Source: Paenibacillus eucommiae (GTDB lineage Bacteria; Bacillota; Bacilli; Paenibacillales; NBRC-103111). From it: a DNA stretch of 64,000 bases. The stretch lies in the NCBI RefSeq assembly GCF_017874215.1, contig NZ_JAGGLB010000001.1, positions 186,001 through 250,000 on the forward strand, read 5' to 3'. Below are positions 9,001 to 16,511 of this stretch, piece after piece. Position 1 is the stretch's first letter, and each line of letters begins with the position of its first letter. The notes beneath the pieces were generated by a model. That model was not told the DNA's origin. It worked only from the letters and a program-made list of their open reading frames with translations, and ran no database searches. A program made the position numbers and the translations under genes.

Positions 9001-10602
9001 CACATTATCTGCGTAGGTGACATCGACAACAAGCGGCAGCTCAACTCCGGTAGACTTTTTTACATATTGAATCAATTTAAGCGCTGCATCTCTGGTCTGA
9101 TTGTCCGCTTCTATAGAGATGACGACAGTAGCTGCAGGATTACCGTTGTTCACAATTTGTAGCGCCTCTTCACCTTCGCCAGGCCTTGTTGTTGGCACAG
9201 GCGTGTTTGTTGGTGTGACCGTCGGTGTTGATGTTGATGTCGGCGTTAATGTCGGCGCGGGGGTATAAACAACGTTGCCAGAATCGCCAGGGGGCGTGGT
9301 AGACGACGTACTCCGATTATCTTCTGTCACCAGCTGCGAAGCAATAGTCGCCGAAACCCTGTCACCAAACTTAGCTTTCACAGGCCATTTGCTCAGAATG
9401 ACACCGCTCACATTCAGATTCGCGAGTTCAATCGCCCCTTCATCCGACACAGTTGCCGGTGCATCGAAATTCATGATGCGAACGACTGTGTTTTTTCCCA
9501 GCTTAAATTTAGCTCCCTTCGTGTGATTGCGTACTTGTTCAAATACTCCGCTAAGCGTTACATCCTGCCCTTCCGAATTGTCCGTCATGTTCACATCAAC
9601 TTCGTTAAATCCGCTGCTGCCGCTGGCAAGCTCCTCTTCCTCCAGAATCCCTCCAGAGAGCATGATCGTTTGCGGTATTTCTGTTGCTCCTGAGACAGCT
9701 ACACGAATCTGGGAATTCCACTTATTTATGATCAAGGGACCCTGCAGCTTCGAATTACGCAGCTTGATACTGTCTTTGCCGCCCCCCATTACATACGTGC
9801 TGCCTTTCACCGTAACCCCATCCAAAATCAGGTTCCCTTCTCCTACACCTTGGGTCACGAATAAATTACCAGATATAACAACATCCTGCAGCTTAACGCC
9901 ATCGGTGTTTACAAGCATATTCTTGGCTGCATTACTACTGAACGTTCCGGGCTCGTTAATAAGCGTTCCCATTAAGTTATCGATTAACTGGACAATTTCT
10001 GCTCTGGTGATTTTACCTTTTGGGGCAAATTGTTGATTTCCCCGCCCCTGTACATAACCTCCCGCATACAAAGCGGACACAGCTTCAAGCGCATAAGAGG
10101 AAATTAGGTTGTAATCCGTAAGGCCCACAGCTTCTGCCTTCCCCTGATTGCTAAGAGCTATCTTAAAAGCTCTGACTGCTATAACTGCCGCATCCTCTCG
10201 GGATATTTGTGCTTCAGGCTCAAACCTTCCACCGCCTACACCTTCGATAATGCCTGCCTGATACAGGTTCGAAACAGCATCGGAGTACCAGGCATCTGCT
10301 CTCACATCCACAAATGACTGGCCCGGAGAATGTTGTGCAAATTGAAAAATTTGATCCATCCACATAACAAATTCAGCTCTTGTAGCTAATTGCTCCGGGC
10401 GAAACTCATTATTTCCATAACCTTGAATAAGACCCTGATAAATCCATTTGCTCATAACAGGCTTCGCCCAATGTCCGGCCAGATCGGACTTTTCTAGTTC
10501 AGGACCACTTCCTAATACAGTCGAACTAAAAGGCAGCACAGCCGTGATCACGATACATAGTGACATCACAAGTGACAAAACGCGCTTGAATCCCTGCTTC
10601 AT
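4462..10602 (-). CDS. Giant SLH-anchored DUF4838 / carbohydrate-binding surface protein
   Basis: A 2046-residue exported protein. A signal peptide (about residues 1-31) is followed by three SLH motifs (about 38-85, 98-150 and 160-212) that would bind cell-wall polysaccharide. Next comes a beta-helix-like stretch and a Thr/Pro linker (about 447-477). The first half of a GH67-N-like (alpha-glucuronidase N-terminal) domain lies at about 480-530 and its second half at about 810-880, ending in Tyr-Val-Gly-Val-Arg-Trp-Leu. An X2-like plus carbohydrate-binding module sits between the halves. DUF4838 follows (about 890-1300), then a CBM4/9-type jelly roll (about 1388-1518) and two near-identical X2-CBM units (about 1520-1785 and 1785-2046). 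It probably displays a glycan-degrading enzyme on the surface; catalytic activity of DUF4838 is not established. The promoter is at 10652-10680. Confidence 0.88.
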   Translation of the reverse strand: MKQGFKRVLSLVMSLCIVITAVLPFSSTVLGSGPELEKSDLAGHWAKPVMSKWIYQGLIQGYGNNEFRPEQLATRAEFVMWMDQIFQFAQHSPGQSFVDVRADAWYSDAVSNLYQAGIIEGVGGGRFEPEAQISREDAAVIAVRAFKIALSNQGKAEAVGLTDYNLISSYALEAVSALYAGGYVQGRGNQQFAPKGKITRAEIVQLIDNLMGTLINEPGTFSSNAAKNMLVNTDGVKLQDVVISGNLFVTQGVGEGNLILDGVTVKGSTYVMGGGKDSIKLRNSKLQGPLIINKWNSQIRVAVSGATEIPQTIMLSGGILEEEELASGSSGFNEVDVNMTDNSEGQDVTLSGVFEQVRNHTKGAKFKLGKNTVVRIMNFDAPATVSDEGAIELANLNVSGVILSKWPVKAKFGDRVSATIASQLVTEDNRSTSSTTPPGDSGNVVYTPAPTLTPTSTSTPTVTPTNTPVPTTRPGEGEEALQIVNNGNPAATVVISIEADNQTRDAALKLIQYVKKSTGVELPLVVDVTYADNVIAENGSVQIQFANEPDTVPVKEDFTVQPIADGVKASIARPSSVVWDAANLTAILAVPAVEPATIQQSVSYAIRYRQGAAMHSHNVIIAADAQAPLNLNGSFEIGYAGVGETAPWMYWSAAMKRSNEQVRSGSFSLKATGSAQGWLVQEIAMTQYGQHDLSAYLYFPQGMQTNGSARLFINLLGTDDAVLGTPVSGSVLSSDSNGSWVKLNLSTDIPAAIDGRPVRKIRIGVDLNGFAAQEAVYIDDVQLIKVNPGYDYAGKGEVADQNNGEGHDQAKTQIYVGKEGLTVQEQAELLDGMDNDGFVIQQVGGGITIAGPTSWGTEFGVNEFLERYVGVRWLMPGDDWEDVPVHTSLAIPANDQVRQEPAFFSRAFENLGNWAHEAWKRNNRMHGEVQFAHNFFNLFPPKIYKDTHPQFYPQGADLELDHGWQPCFTAEGIVEEAIQNINAYFEANPDEKSYSIGINDTTNFCEANPSHPNYPNKLNSIGMVDMSNIFFTWVNEVAEGVFAEHPDKLLGTYAYYNVYDPPSGIQIDPRVVVYITDERLSWVDPDLRNAGHSLTEAWEHTGATIAFYEYLYGSPYLMPRTYFHVMADNYRYAAESGAAAYYSELYPNFGEGPKPWLSAKLQWNPFQDEDALLDEWYERAVGSAAKSDLRAYYQIWQEFWEEDVLASSWYTTWRYSLPRANFMPLYVPTYLKDVSAADITESRRLLESVVDKAGTPKQRKRAEDLLQLFSFYEASYLSYPKYNEEVTAPGNVAEAMTLLDNYVQRLELMEERFRIFDQIAANVALEIAVAPINWNVMSNDELWLMARWIAAHPGDAVQARVDDLAMSSSSLRIREFMNNVLSASYGTGVRNPGFEDGMNGWFDWPDTRAELTDEAHSGTKALKVSTSSREQTVFIEAGKTYEISFYGKRTGTELNLVGINYWDVPGIGLKGDRVAVDSDAYKKYVIRFTAPAQFSHATIVVYKDVGTGSVFVDDFTLREWSADEAVLSAVTAENGMIHAKLSHEPAVIPTVADFTVKPLVNGVAAQEVHPNAVTWDAATQTATLTVPAVAVATVQQSIVYGVSYNNGTSMDSSNVVVAADAQAPLNFNPSFEIGYAGREDAVPWMYWNATIMRSNEQAKSGNSSTKAVGTVEGWLVQEMAMTQHGQHELSAYVYFPQGVQTNGAAQLFINLMDADGNVLDTPKSGTAIYTDSNGSWVRLSLNTDIPAAINRTPVNKVRIGVSLSGFAGQEVVYIDDAQLIKVSEAGEASLSEVTAENGVIYAKLSHAPMAIPTAADFKVQPFVNGAAAQEVHPNAVNWDATTKTATLTVPAVAAATVQQSVVYGVSYNNGASMDSSNVVVAADAQAPLNLNPSFEIGFAGREDAVPWMYWNATILRSNEQARSGNSSLKAVGTVQGWLVQEMPMTQHGQHELSAYVYFPQEVQTNGAAQLFINLMDAEGNVLDTPKSGFATSVDSGGSWFKLILNTHIPANINGTPVSKIRIGMDLSGFTGQEVVYMDDAQIIRVD

Positions 10603-10651
10603 TCTATATTCATCTCCCTCTCATTTATGGCCTACTACACCTTAATCATAT

Positions 10652-10680
10652 GAATTATTGCTGTTGGGGACAATTGTCAA
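10652..10680 (-). promoter_or_regulatory. SigA-type promoter of the SLH/DUF4838 gene
   Basis: On the minus strand TTGACA (10675-10680) is separated by 17 nt from TAATTC (10652-10657), about 50 nt upstream of the ATG at 10602. The -35 box is a perfect consensus and the -10 box is weak. Confidence 0.6.
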
Positions 10681-10819
10681 AGCTGTCCTTTGTTTGTCCT
10701 TTTGTCGCCAATGATGCTTAGAAAATAACATATTAACCAGTAATAAGAAAAATGCTTGGGGACATCTTTGAGGTGCGTGTTCGTGACATGGATGCTTTGG
10801 GCAGGGAATGGCTGCAGAA

Positions 10820-11320
10820 GTGCGACAAACCTTTACATGCGGACGCTACCGCCGCTCTTTCACACGCAATCCACACCCGTTTCCTCCTTCCAGCTACATT
10901 CACATGAACACCAAGCTCAAACGGGCAGCCAGCATGAAGAACTGCTACATTTAGCGATGTTTTCATCGTTAAATGTACAAGGTCGTCTCCACAACCTTAC
11001 TTTAACAATGAAAAACATCGTTAAAACTTCTTTTAGCTACCCAAAATGGCCATCCGGCCGGTTTTAACGATGAATTCATCATTAAAGTACCTGATTGACC
11101 TGGAACACTTGCTTTAACGATGAAAAACATCGTTAAGTGGAGTACACGCTCATTCTGCGGAGGACTAACTGCTACTAAGCTGCTACTAGGCGCTACTAGG
11201 CGCTACTATCGCTACTCTCGTTCTTCCTCCGCATACCTTCCCTCTCAGCTTCAAAGTGCCGAACCTGCCACGTTCATATCAAATCTGCTATGGTACTGGG
11301 GCTGGGTGCTCAGATCATGA
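10820..11320. repeat. Dispersed palindrome repeat, copy B (four hairpins, longest copy)
   Basis: Four inverted repeats lie at 10950-10973, 11001-11025, 11063-11086 and 11113-11137. The third has a changed centre (GAATTC). They are preceded by ATGCGGACGCTACCGC and GCTCAAACGGGCAGCCAGCA. They are followed by a GCTACTA(A/G)GC short-tandem stretch (11170-11215) and by CTTCAAAGTGCCGA (11248-11262). These accessory blocks recur around copies C, D and E. No convincing gene is seen in 10603-11645. Confidence 0.85.
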
Positions 11321-11340
11321 CGGAGCCCTTCCCAAAGCAG

Positions 11341-11527
11341 CTTACGGACATGAGATGCGCTATTTGTGACAATTAACGTCTTTTTGGGATCGTTACGGAC
11401 ATCAGATCCCTTATTCGCCTTGGCTAGTGGGTTTTAGACTTCTTTTGATCTAAATAGCGGCTCTGGTGTCCGTAAGCTTCCTTAAACAGGGGATTTGCCA
11501 CAAATAACGGCTCTCATGTCCGTAAGG
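11341..11527. repeat. Nested inverted repeats of a TTACGGACA family
   Basis: Four copies of a 25-30 bp motif beginning (C/G)TTACGGACAT occur here: 11341-11370 and 11391-11419 on the plus strand, and 11452-11476 and 11498-11526 on the minus strand. Copy 1 pairs with copy 4 and copy 2 with copy 3, so the whole 187-bp block could fold into one long imperfect stem. Confidence 0.85.
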
Positions 11528-11538
11528 ATTTGCAAAGC

Positions 11539-11564
11539 AAAAAAAACCAACCATAGATAGTTGG
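11539..11564 (-). terminator. Terminator of the cupin-AraC gene
   Basis: On the minus strand CCAACTA pairs with TGGTTGG (one G-U pair) and is followed by eight T. It lies about 80 nt beyond the stop codon at 11646. The short stem makes it moderately convincing. Confidence 0.6.
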
Positions 11565-11581
11565 GGATGGTCTGGGGTGTC

Positions 11582-11620
11582 TGGGGTTAAATGGGTTTAG
11601 CTGGGTTTAGCTGGGTTTAT
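11582..11620. repeat. Short tandem repeat GGGTTTAGCT
   Basis: About three imperfect copies of a 10-bp unit lie downstream of the AraC gene, next to the inverted-repeat block. No function is apparent. Confidence 0.7.
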
Positions 11621-11645
11621 ATACTATTCACTCCATTCACGGCTT

Positions 11646-12536
11646 TCAAGGCTTTGGCCGAAATTGGTTAGGAGAGATGCCTGCCCATCTCCTGAACTGC
11701 CGTGAAAAGTGACTGCTGGAAGCAAAGCCTAACTCCCTGGAAATAGCATCTACCGTTAGCTCACTGCTGAGCAGCAGTTGTTTGGCCTGGTTTAGCTTGA
11801 GCTGGCTCAAATATTGGCGTGGAGACCTGCCGTACACCTTGGTGAAAATTTTATGGCAGTGGCTGCGGCTCAAACTTTGTTCTTTGGCAATTTGAGCAAT
11901 AGCGCCCTTGGCGCAAACTGTGCTTTGAAGTCTGGACTCAATGGCATGGGCAATATCTATTTGGAGGGTAGATCCGAACAGAGATGCTGCTTCATCTTCC
12001 TCGGCTCTGGAGGTCAGAAATGAAACGACCTCTTGAATAATTAAGAGAATATGGCCTTGTAGAAATAGCTTCTCCATCTTTTTCAAGTGAATAAATTGAT
12101 AGTCGTTGATCCATTGACGATTGCCAGGATCGATCAGTCCCTGCTGCAGCAGGCCTTCAAGCTCTTTTAAATACGCCGGAAGCCGGGTTTGACGCACACC
12201 TTCATAGTCCATATGCTGGTAGGAGGAATTGGTGAGTAAATTACGCAGCTCCAGATCATCTATATTGAAATGGATATTAAAATAAGCGTGCGGCTCCGAA
12301 GAATCGTTATGTGACAAATGTTTGATTCCAGGCTTTATCAGGACTAATTCTCCTGTACGCACTTTGATTTTCTGCTCATCCACGATTTGCGTGAAAGTGC
12401 CTTCCCAACAATACAGAATTTCAAATAAATGATGATGGTGTCTCGGGTATAACCAGCCCGCCGGTTTGACTCCAAAGTGGCAGCCTGCAATCTGCAGCGT
12501 ATGGGTCATATCTGAAAAATGAAACTCGACATGCAC
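11646..12536 (-). CDS. AraC family transcriptional regulator with cupin sensor domain
   Basis: A 296-residue soluble regulator. Residues about 15-100 form an AraC-type cupin (a PRHHHH metal or ligand-binding segment, then a LVLIKPG turn). The last 100 residues form the double helix-turn-helix DNA-binding domain, with Ala-Lys-Gln-Leu-Leu-Leu in the linker helix, Ile-Ser-Arg-Glu-Leu-Gly-Phe in HTH 2 and an Ile-Ser-Pro-Asn-Gln-Phe-Arg end. The start is a GTG at 12536 with GAGGAGGG 6 nt upstream. It lies between the SLH protein gene and the second GNAT gene but is separated from each by a terminator, so it is likely monocistronic. It may sense a sugar and control the surrounding glycan genes; the target is inferred from proximity only. 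Confidence 0.9.
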   Translation of the reverse strand: MHVEFHFSDMTHTLQIAGCHFGVKPAGWLYPRHHHHLFEILYCWEGTFTQIVDEQKIKVRTGELVLIKPGIKHLSHNDSSEPHAYFNIHFNIDDLELRNLLTNSSYQHMDYEGVRQTRLPAYLKELEGLLQQGLIDPGNRQWINDYQFIHLKKMEKLFLQGHILLIIQEVVSFLTSRAEEDEAASLFGSTLQIDIAHAIESRLQSTVCAKGAIAQIAKEQSLSRSHCHKIFTKVYGRSPRQYLSQLKLNQAKQLLLSSELTVDAISRELGFASSSHFSRQFRRWAGISPNQFRPKP

Positions 12537-12563
12537 CAGCGTCCCTCCTCTCTACCGAAACCG

Positions 12564-12608
12564 AAAAAAAGAGGCCAAATATTGTACAAGCTACAATGTC
12601 TGACCTCT
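12564..12608 (-). terminator. Terminator of the second GNAT gene
   Basis: On the minus strand AAGAGGTCAGACATTGTA pairs imperfectly with TACAATATTTGGCCTCTT and is followed by a seven-T run. It lies directly downstream of the stop codon at 12631. Confidence 0.85.
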
Positions 12609-12630
12609 TATGTTGTTCAAAAGAGAAGCA

Positions 12631-13527
12631 TTATGCAAGATCAATCATCATCAGCTTTTGTTCATATACTTGAGTGAATCCAGCCTCCACTAAAGCTTCA
12701 ACAGCAAACGTGCTCGACAAAGATAAATTATCCGTAGCGCGTACAAAAGACAGATTAAAGGGTTCAAATGCTCTGGCGAGTGCGAACCGCACTACTTCAT
12801 CCGCATCTTCCCGCTGTGGATTTGCTTCACAGTGACTGATGGTAATGGAAGATACAGAGCCGTCATCGTTGTAGCTGCGTCTTAGCAGTACGTAGGCTGC
12901 CGCTTCACCTTTGCTATCGTAAACGAGGATCGACTCCCCTCCGTTCCAATTGAACCATTGCGTCATCCAGGCCGCCTTGTCCCTGTAGAAGGAAAGACCG
13001 CTTACCTCATTCGGCTTACCTGTATGATAGGAATATGGAGTGCTGCTTTTCCGGCGGAAGGGCACCTCTGCAAAAGCTCCCTCGTGACGCATTCCGGTCA
13101 AGCCATCTACTGACTCAAAGCCTCCGCTTTCATAAGCTGCTATAGCTCCGACATTCTTGCTTACCACTTCCAGTGTAGCTATATGAGCACCTTCCTCACG
13201 CAGCTTATGTACCATTTCCTTCATTAATGCCTTGGCAATTCCCATGCCGCGAAACTCGGGTGACACTCCAGTTCCGCCGTTCCAGGCCGTCTTGATTCCA
13301 TTCACTTCCTTAATACCCGTCAGAACGAAACCGGCAGGCTTTCCTTCTACAAATGCTGCAACAGATAACCCGGGGTGAATGCTGGCATTTCCCAAATGGG
13401 AAATAATTCCGGGCATTGATTGCGTCATGTCGGAATAATAGCCTTGAAATCCATTGTTCCATAATTCCAGAGTTTCATTAAAAGTGCACTCACTAAGTGA
13501 TTTAATTTGTACCTGCGGTCTTTCCAT
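12631..13527 (-). CDS. GNAT family N-acetyltransferase (paralogue of 3123-4022)
   Basis: A 298-residue two-domain GNAT protein. The acetyl-CoA loop Phe-Arg-Gly-Met-Gly-Ile-Ala lies near residue 92, and the preceding Lys-Thr-Ala-Trp-Asn-Gly-Gly-Thr-Gly-Val stretch is shared with its paralogue. Roughly half the residues match along the whole length, including the C-terminal half and the Ser/Tyr-His-Cys-Glu-Ala-Asn-Pro motif. The ATG at 13527 has AGGAGG 11 nt upstream. It is divergent from a ceramidase-like gene, whereas the first pair is co-directional. The conserved partnership suggests that the two enzymes act on linked substrates, such as deacylation followed by acetylation; this is inference. 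Confidence 0.85.
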   Translation of the reverse strand: MERPQVQIKSLSECTFNETLELWNNGFQGYYSDMTQSMPGIISHLGNASIHPGLSVAAFVEGKPAGFVLTGIKEVNGIKTAWNGGTGVSPEFRGMGIAKALMKEMVHKLREEGAHIATLEVVSKNVGAIAAYESGGFESVDGLTGMRHEGAFAEVPFRRKSSTPYSYHTGKPNEVSGLSFYRDKAAWMTQWFNWNGGESILVYDSKGEAAAYVLLRRSYNDDGSVSSITISHCEANPQREDADEVVRFALARAFEPFNLSFVRATDNLSLSSTFAVEALVEAGFTQVYEQKLMMIDLA

Positions 13528-13696
13528 TTCCGATTTGCCTCCTAGTTCTTTGTCATTAATTATGATTTTAACTCATTTTCGCGTCATAAAACATAGCTGA
13601 TTTAAAAAGTGCAAATTAAAAGATCAAAGAGACAAATACCTTCTATACTTACAAGGGATATAATGAAGAATAAAAATAATGAAAGGAATGACTTGA

Positions 13697-14983
13697 ATGA
13701 TCAAATGCGGTGTTAGTGAACAGATCATCACGCCTCCCTTGGGTAACTCGATCCCGGGATATTTTGAAGACAGAAAATCTACAGGTATCAAAGACGAGCT
13801 GTTCGCCAAATCGCTTGTCATCGAATCAGAGGGAGTGACGCTTGCTTTTATTGCAATGGACTGCATTGATTTGGATAGCGACATCGTGAAGCGGATTCGG
13901 GACCGGGTTCATCAATTTTCCGCCATTCCTCAATCCTCTATTATGATTTCAGCATCTCACACCCACACCGGGCCTCCCGTACAAAGTGGCTTTATTGATA
14001 GTCGCGATGAACATTATCTTTCTTTCATGGTGCAAAAAGCAGCTGATGCAGCAATTCTCGCTTTCAACAGCCGCCGCGAGGCAAAAATCGGCTTCGGATC
14101 GGGAGAAGAAAGCAGCATCGCCTTTAATCGCCGTTTTTTCTTGAAGGATGGCAGCTTTGCAACGAATCCAGGCATACTTAACCCGCTCATTGATCGCGCG
14201 GCAGGTCCGATTGACCCTGAGGTTGCGGTCATCCGGATCGATGACATAGAAGGAAATCCGCTAGGCGTAGTAACGAATTATGCCTGCCATACAGATGCTG
14301 TTGGGGGTACAGAATACAGCGCTGACTATCCTGGCAAGCTTGCAGCCGAATTAAAGCGACTGTTAGGGGGACAGACAGCCAGCTTGTTCCTTATGGGCGC
14401 TTCAGGGAACATCAATCACATTGATGTCAGCGGCCGCTTCCCCAGAGTCCCCAACCATTACCTTACGATGGGCAAAATCCTTGCCGGGGAAGTCGTGAAG
14501 GTACGTGAAGCTATTATTCCTTCTGAGCATGTGATACCCTTGGCAGTTAAACAAACCTTTTTCTCCGTGGCGCACAGGAAGCCTTCCGAACAAGATGTTC
14601 AAGCAGCCCATGAGCTTTTAGAAGCTGGAACAGAATCATTGACGGAGCAGCTTTTTGCCCAGAAGGCTCTCGAGGTGGTAGCCAGCGAAGAAAACCACTC
14701 CGAGGTTGAGCTTCAAGTATTCAGGATCGGTGAGCTTGCAGTAGTCGGCCTGCCTTGTGAGCTGTTTGTTGAATTCGGACTTGAAATTAAACAAAAATCA
14801 CCATTTAAATATACCATTATCAATGAGTTATGCAACGGCTCTGCTACCGGCTACATATCTACCCGTGAGGCTTACGAACAGGGCGGATACGAGCCACGAA
14901 TAACGGCGCGCAGCAAGCTTGCTGTGGAAACCGGCGAACAATTCGTCCAGTTTGCTTTGAAGGCGCTGCATGAGCTGATTTAA
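13697..14983 (+). CDS. Neutral/alkaline ceramidase-like hydrolase (paralogue of 1672-3090)
   Basis: A 428-residue cytosolic protein and the only plus-strand enzyme gene in this part. It opens with Cys-Gly-Val-Ser-Glu-Gln-Ile-Ile-Thr-Pro-Pro, typical of the PF04734 N terminus. It carries Ser-Ala-Ser-His-Thr-His-Thr-Gly-Pro-Pro near residue 92, a Cys-His-Thr-Asp-Ala segment near residue 197 that may add a metal ligand, and a late Asn-Gly-Ser-Ala-Thr-Gly-Tyr segment near residue 380. The start at 13697 has AAAGGA 10 nt upstream. It ends in a strong terminator. It is about 45 residues shorter than its paralogue. The substrate is unknown. Confidence 0.82.
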   Translation: MIKCGVSEQIITPPLGNSIPGYFEDRKSTGIKDELFAKSLVIESEGVTLAFIAMDCIDLDSDIVKRIRDRVHQFSAIPQSSIMISASHTHTGPPVQSGFIDSRDEHYLSFMVQKAADAAILAFNSRREAKIGFGSGEESSIAFNRRFFLKDGSFATNPGILNPLIDRAAGPIDPEVAVIRIDDIEGNPLGVVTNYACHTDAVGGTEYSADYPGKLAAELKRLLGGQTASLFLMGASGNINHIDVSGRFPRVPNHYLTMGKILAGEVVKVREAIIPSEHVIPLAVKQTFFSVAHRKPSEQDVQAAHELLEAGTESLTEQLFAQKALEVVASEENHSEVELQVFRIGELAVVGLPCELFVEFGLEIKQKSPFKYTIINELCNGSATGYISTREAYEQGGYEPRITARSKLAVETGEQFVQFALKALHELI

Positions 14984-15010
14984 CTTGATTACACGGGTAC
15001 ATGGAAATAC

Positions 15011-15045
15011 AAACGGCAAAGGGCTGGATTTGCCCTTTGCCGTTT
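15011..15045 (+). terminator. Hairpin terminator after the second ceramidase-like gene
   Basis: Perfect 14-bp arms (AAACGGCAAAGGGC / GCCCTTTGCCGTTT) surround a 7-nt loop 27 nt after the stop codon. The T-run is short, so it may mainly block read-through between the convergent genes. Confidence 0.8.
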
Positions 15046-15078
15046 GCCATTTCCCGCTGTTAAAGTCTTGTTCGATAT

Positions 15079-15115
15079 AAAAAAATAAGTGAAAGCTGCA
15101 CTAAGCAGCCCTCAC
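15079..15115 (-). terminator. Rho-independent terminator of tatA
   Basis: On the minus strand GTGAGGGCTGC pairs with GCAGCTTTCAC (two G-U pairs) around TTAGT, followed by TTATTTTTTT. It lies 45 nt downstream of the tatA stop codon. Confidence 0.85.
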
Positions 15116-15159
15116 CTACGAGTAAGCGTTTCCAATCAGATCAGAACAAGGAAACTTCC

Positions 15160-15366
15160 TTATCCTTGCTTCTCAACATCAATCGTTGTACGTTCTTTTT
15201 GGGAAGAGCCTTCATTACTGTCTAGCAATTCCTTGGTACCTTTTTTAAATTCGCTGAGCGTTTTTCCGACTGCTCGTCCTAGCTCAGGCAGCTTGGATGG
15301 CCCAAACAACACGATAGCCAAAATAGCTATTAGCAGAAAACCAGAAAGACCAATATTTCCTAGCAT
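15160..15366 (-). CDS. tatA: Twin-arginine translocase subunit TatA/TatE
   Basis: A 68-residue protein with the full TatA layout: a short N-terminal membrane helix (about residues 5-20) ending in the diagnostic Phe-Gly-Pro-Ser-Lys-Leu-Pro-Glu-Leu-Gly hinge, then an amphipathic helix with Gly-Arg-Ala-Val-Gly-Lys, then a charged acidic tail. TatA oligomers form the size-adjustable pore for folded proteins in the cytoplasmic membrane. AAGGAG lies 9 nt before the ATG. No tatC is nearby and the gene has its own terminator, so it is a single-gene unit. No twin-arginine signal was noted among the exported proteins of this window, so its client is elsewhere. Confidence 0.93.
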   Translation of the reverse strand: MLGNIGLSGFLLIAILAIVLFGPSKLPELGRAVGKTLSEFKKGTKELLDSNEGSSQKERTTIDVEKQG

Positions 15367-15467
15367 AGTATCAGCTCCTTTTTCTTCATTCTAACTGCTG
15401 GGCTTCATAATTGCAAACCATTTTGTCAATAGTTTTTGTAAAGAAAGTGGCAAATGCCTTGCCTAGC

Positions 15468-15499
15468 TGCAGAAAGCCCGTATATACGAACTTTCTGCA
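15468..15499. other. Hairpin between oxidoreductase gene and tatA
   Basis: TGCAGAAAG and CTTTCTGCA enclose the self-complementary CGTATATACG; two G-U pairs make a continuous stem on the minus strand. It lies 40 nt beyond the oxidoreductase stop codon and lacks a T-run. It may be a weak terminator or an RNA-stabilising stem. Confidence 0.5.
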
Positions 15500-15539
15500 T
15501 GATAATTCTACTATTTCTTGCTATTTCACCTTACATTAC

Positions 15540-16511
15540 TTATACGCTGATCGTAGCCCGGGCTTCAAACGACTTATTAGCTGCAAGTGTAACCGCCAAC
15601 GTCTGGAGACCCTCAGCATAGCTGCTTAAGATTGGAGCCTGAGAACCTGAAATTACGGCTTCAATAAAGGCTTTTGATTGTTCAAAATAGGCTTCTACCT
15701 TCGTCGTTTCAGTTATATTCTGTGTACTGTCAATGATTGTAAGCGTGTGACCATTGTTGCTGAGATGAAGGAAAAAATCAGGACCAAATACTTTGATATC
15801 TGACGCCGAATAGTGAGGTGAAAGACAGGATTCGGTAATATTGCCGACAGCCCCGCTTTCCATAGTAAAGGTAATCGCACCTGCATCATAGATCGTTACA
15901 TCCGGATTCAGCTTCTCGAAGGAGACTCTTCCGAATTTAGCTTCAACCTCACTGAACTCACCGGAAATATAGCGGATCATATCGATCTGATGGGTAACCG
16001 CATCGACCAAATGCCCGCCTGAAGTTTCGAGGCGATTCCACCATCTTGCTGGATGGGCTCCACCGAAACGGAATGCTTGGATGAGATGTACCGAGCGTCC
16101 TGCCAAATACGCTTTCGCTTTTTGTACGGTGTCCAGATAACGCAGGCAGTAACCAACGGATTGAATGACTCCCGCTTCACGAATGGTTTGCTCCTTTTTG
16201 CGGACTACGTCCACATCCAGACCTAGCGGTTTCTCCACAAACAAATGGATGCCCCGGCCAGCTGCGACTTCCTCCAGATCTTCTCTCGCAAATTGCGGCG
16301 TACAAATAAATACAGCATCAATGCGGCTTGGATCCAGCACTTGATCCGCTGTCGCAACAACCTCTGCACCCGTCTTGGCAGCAACTGCAGCTGCATTTTC
16401 CCCGTTCACATCAAAGACACTGACAATCTTCACGTCGTTAATTCTCAGCAAGCTATCAATGTGCAATTGGGCAATACCGCCTACCCCGATAAATCCGATT
16501 TTCACTGTCAT
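15540..16511 (-). CDS. Gfo/Idh/MocA family NAD(P)-dependent oxidoreductase
   Basis: A 323-residue cytosolic enzyme. The N-terminal Rossmann fold opens with Gly-Phe-Ile-Gly-Val-Gly-Gly-Ile-Ala (residues 6-14). The family signature Glu-Lys-Pro-Leu-Gly-Leu-Asp is near residue 95. The C-terminal domain has Gly-Gly-His-Leu-Val-Asp-Ala-Val-Thr-His (near residue 165), with the conserved Asp and His. The family oxidises or reduces sugars, inositols and sugar-derived acids; the substrate cannot be read from the sequence. AAAGGA precedes the start. An upstream terminator (16783-16812) separates it from the esterase gene, and it has its own 5' region. The 16512-16825 spacer holds no gene that I can see. 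Confidence 0.9.
   Translation of the reverse strand: MTVKIGFIGVGGIAQLHIDSLLRINDVKIVSVFDVNGENAAAVAAKTGAEVVATADQVLDPSRIDAVFICTPQFAREDLEEVAAGRGIHLFVEKPLGLDVDVVRKKEQTIREAGVIQSVGYCLRYLDTVQKAKAYLAGRSVHLIQAFRFGGAHPARWWNRLETSGGHLVDAVTHQIDMIRYISGEFSEVEAKFGRVSFEKLNPDVTIYDAGAITFTMESGAVGNITESCLSPHYSASDIKVFGPDFFLHLSNNGHTLTIIDSTQNITETTKVEAYFEQSKAFIEAVISGSQAPILSSYAEGLQTLAVTLAANKSFEARATISV

Noticed and set aside
10950..11137. CRISPR array
   Set aside because: The repeats are palindromic hairpins with conserved spacers, only two to four per site, and no cas genes are present.
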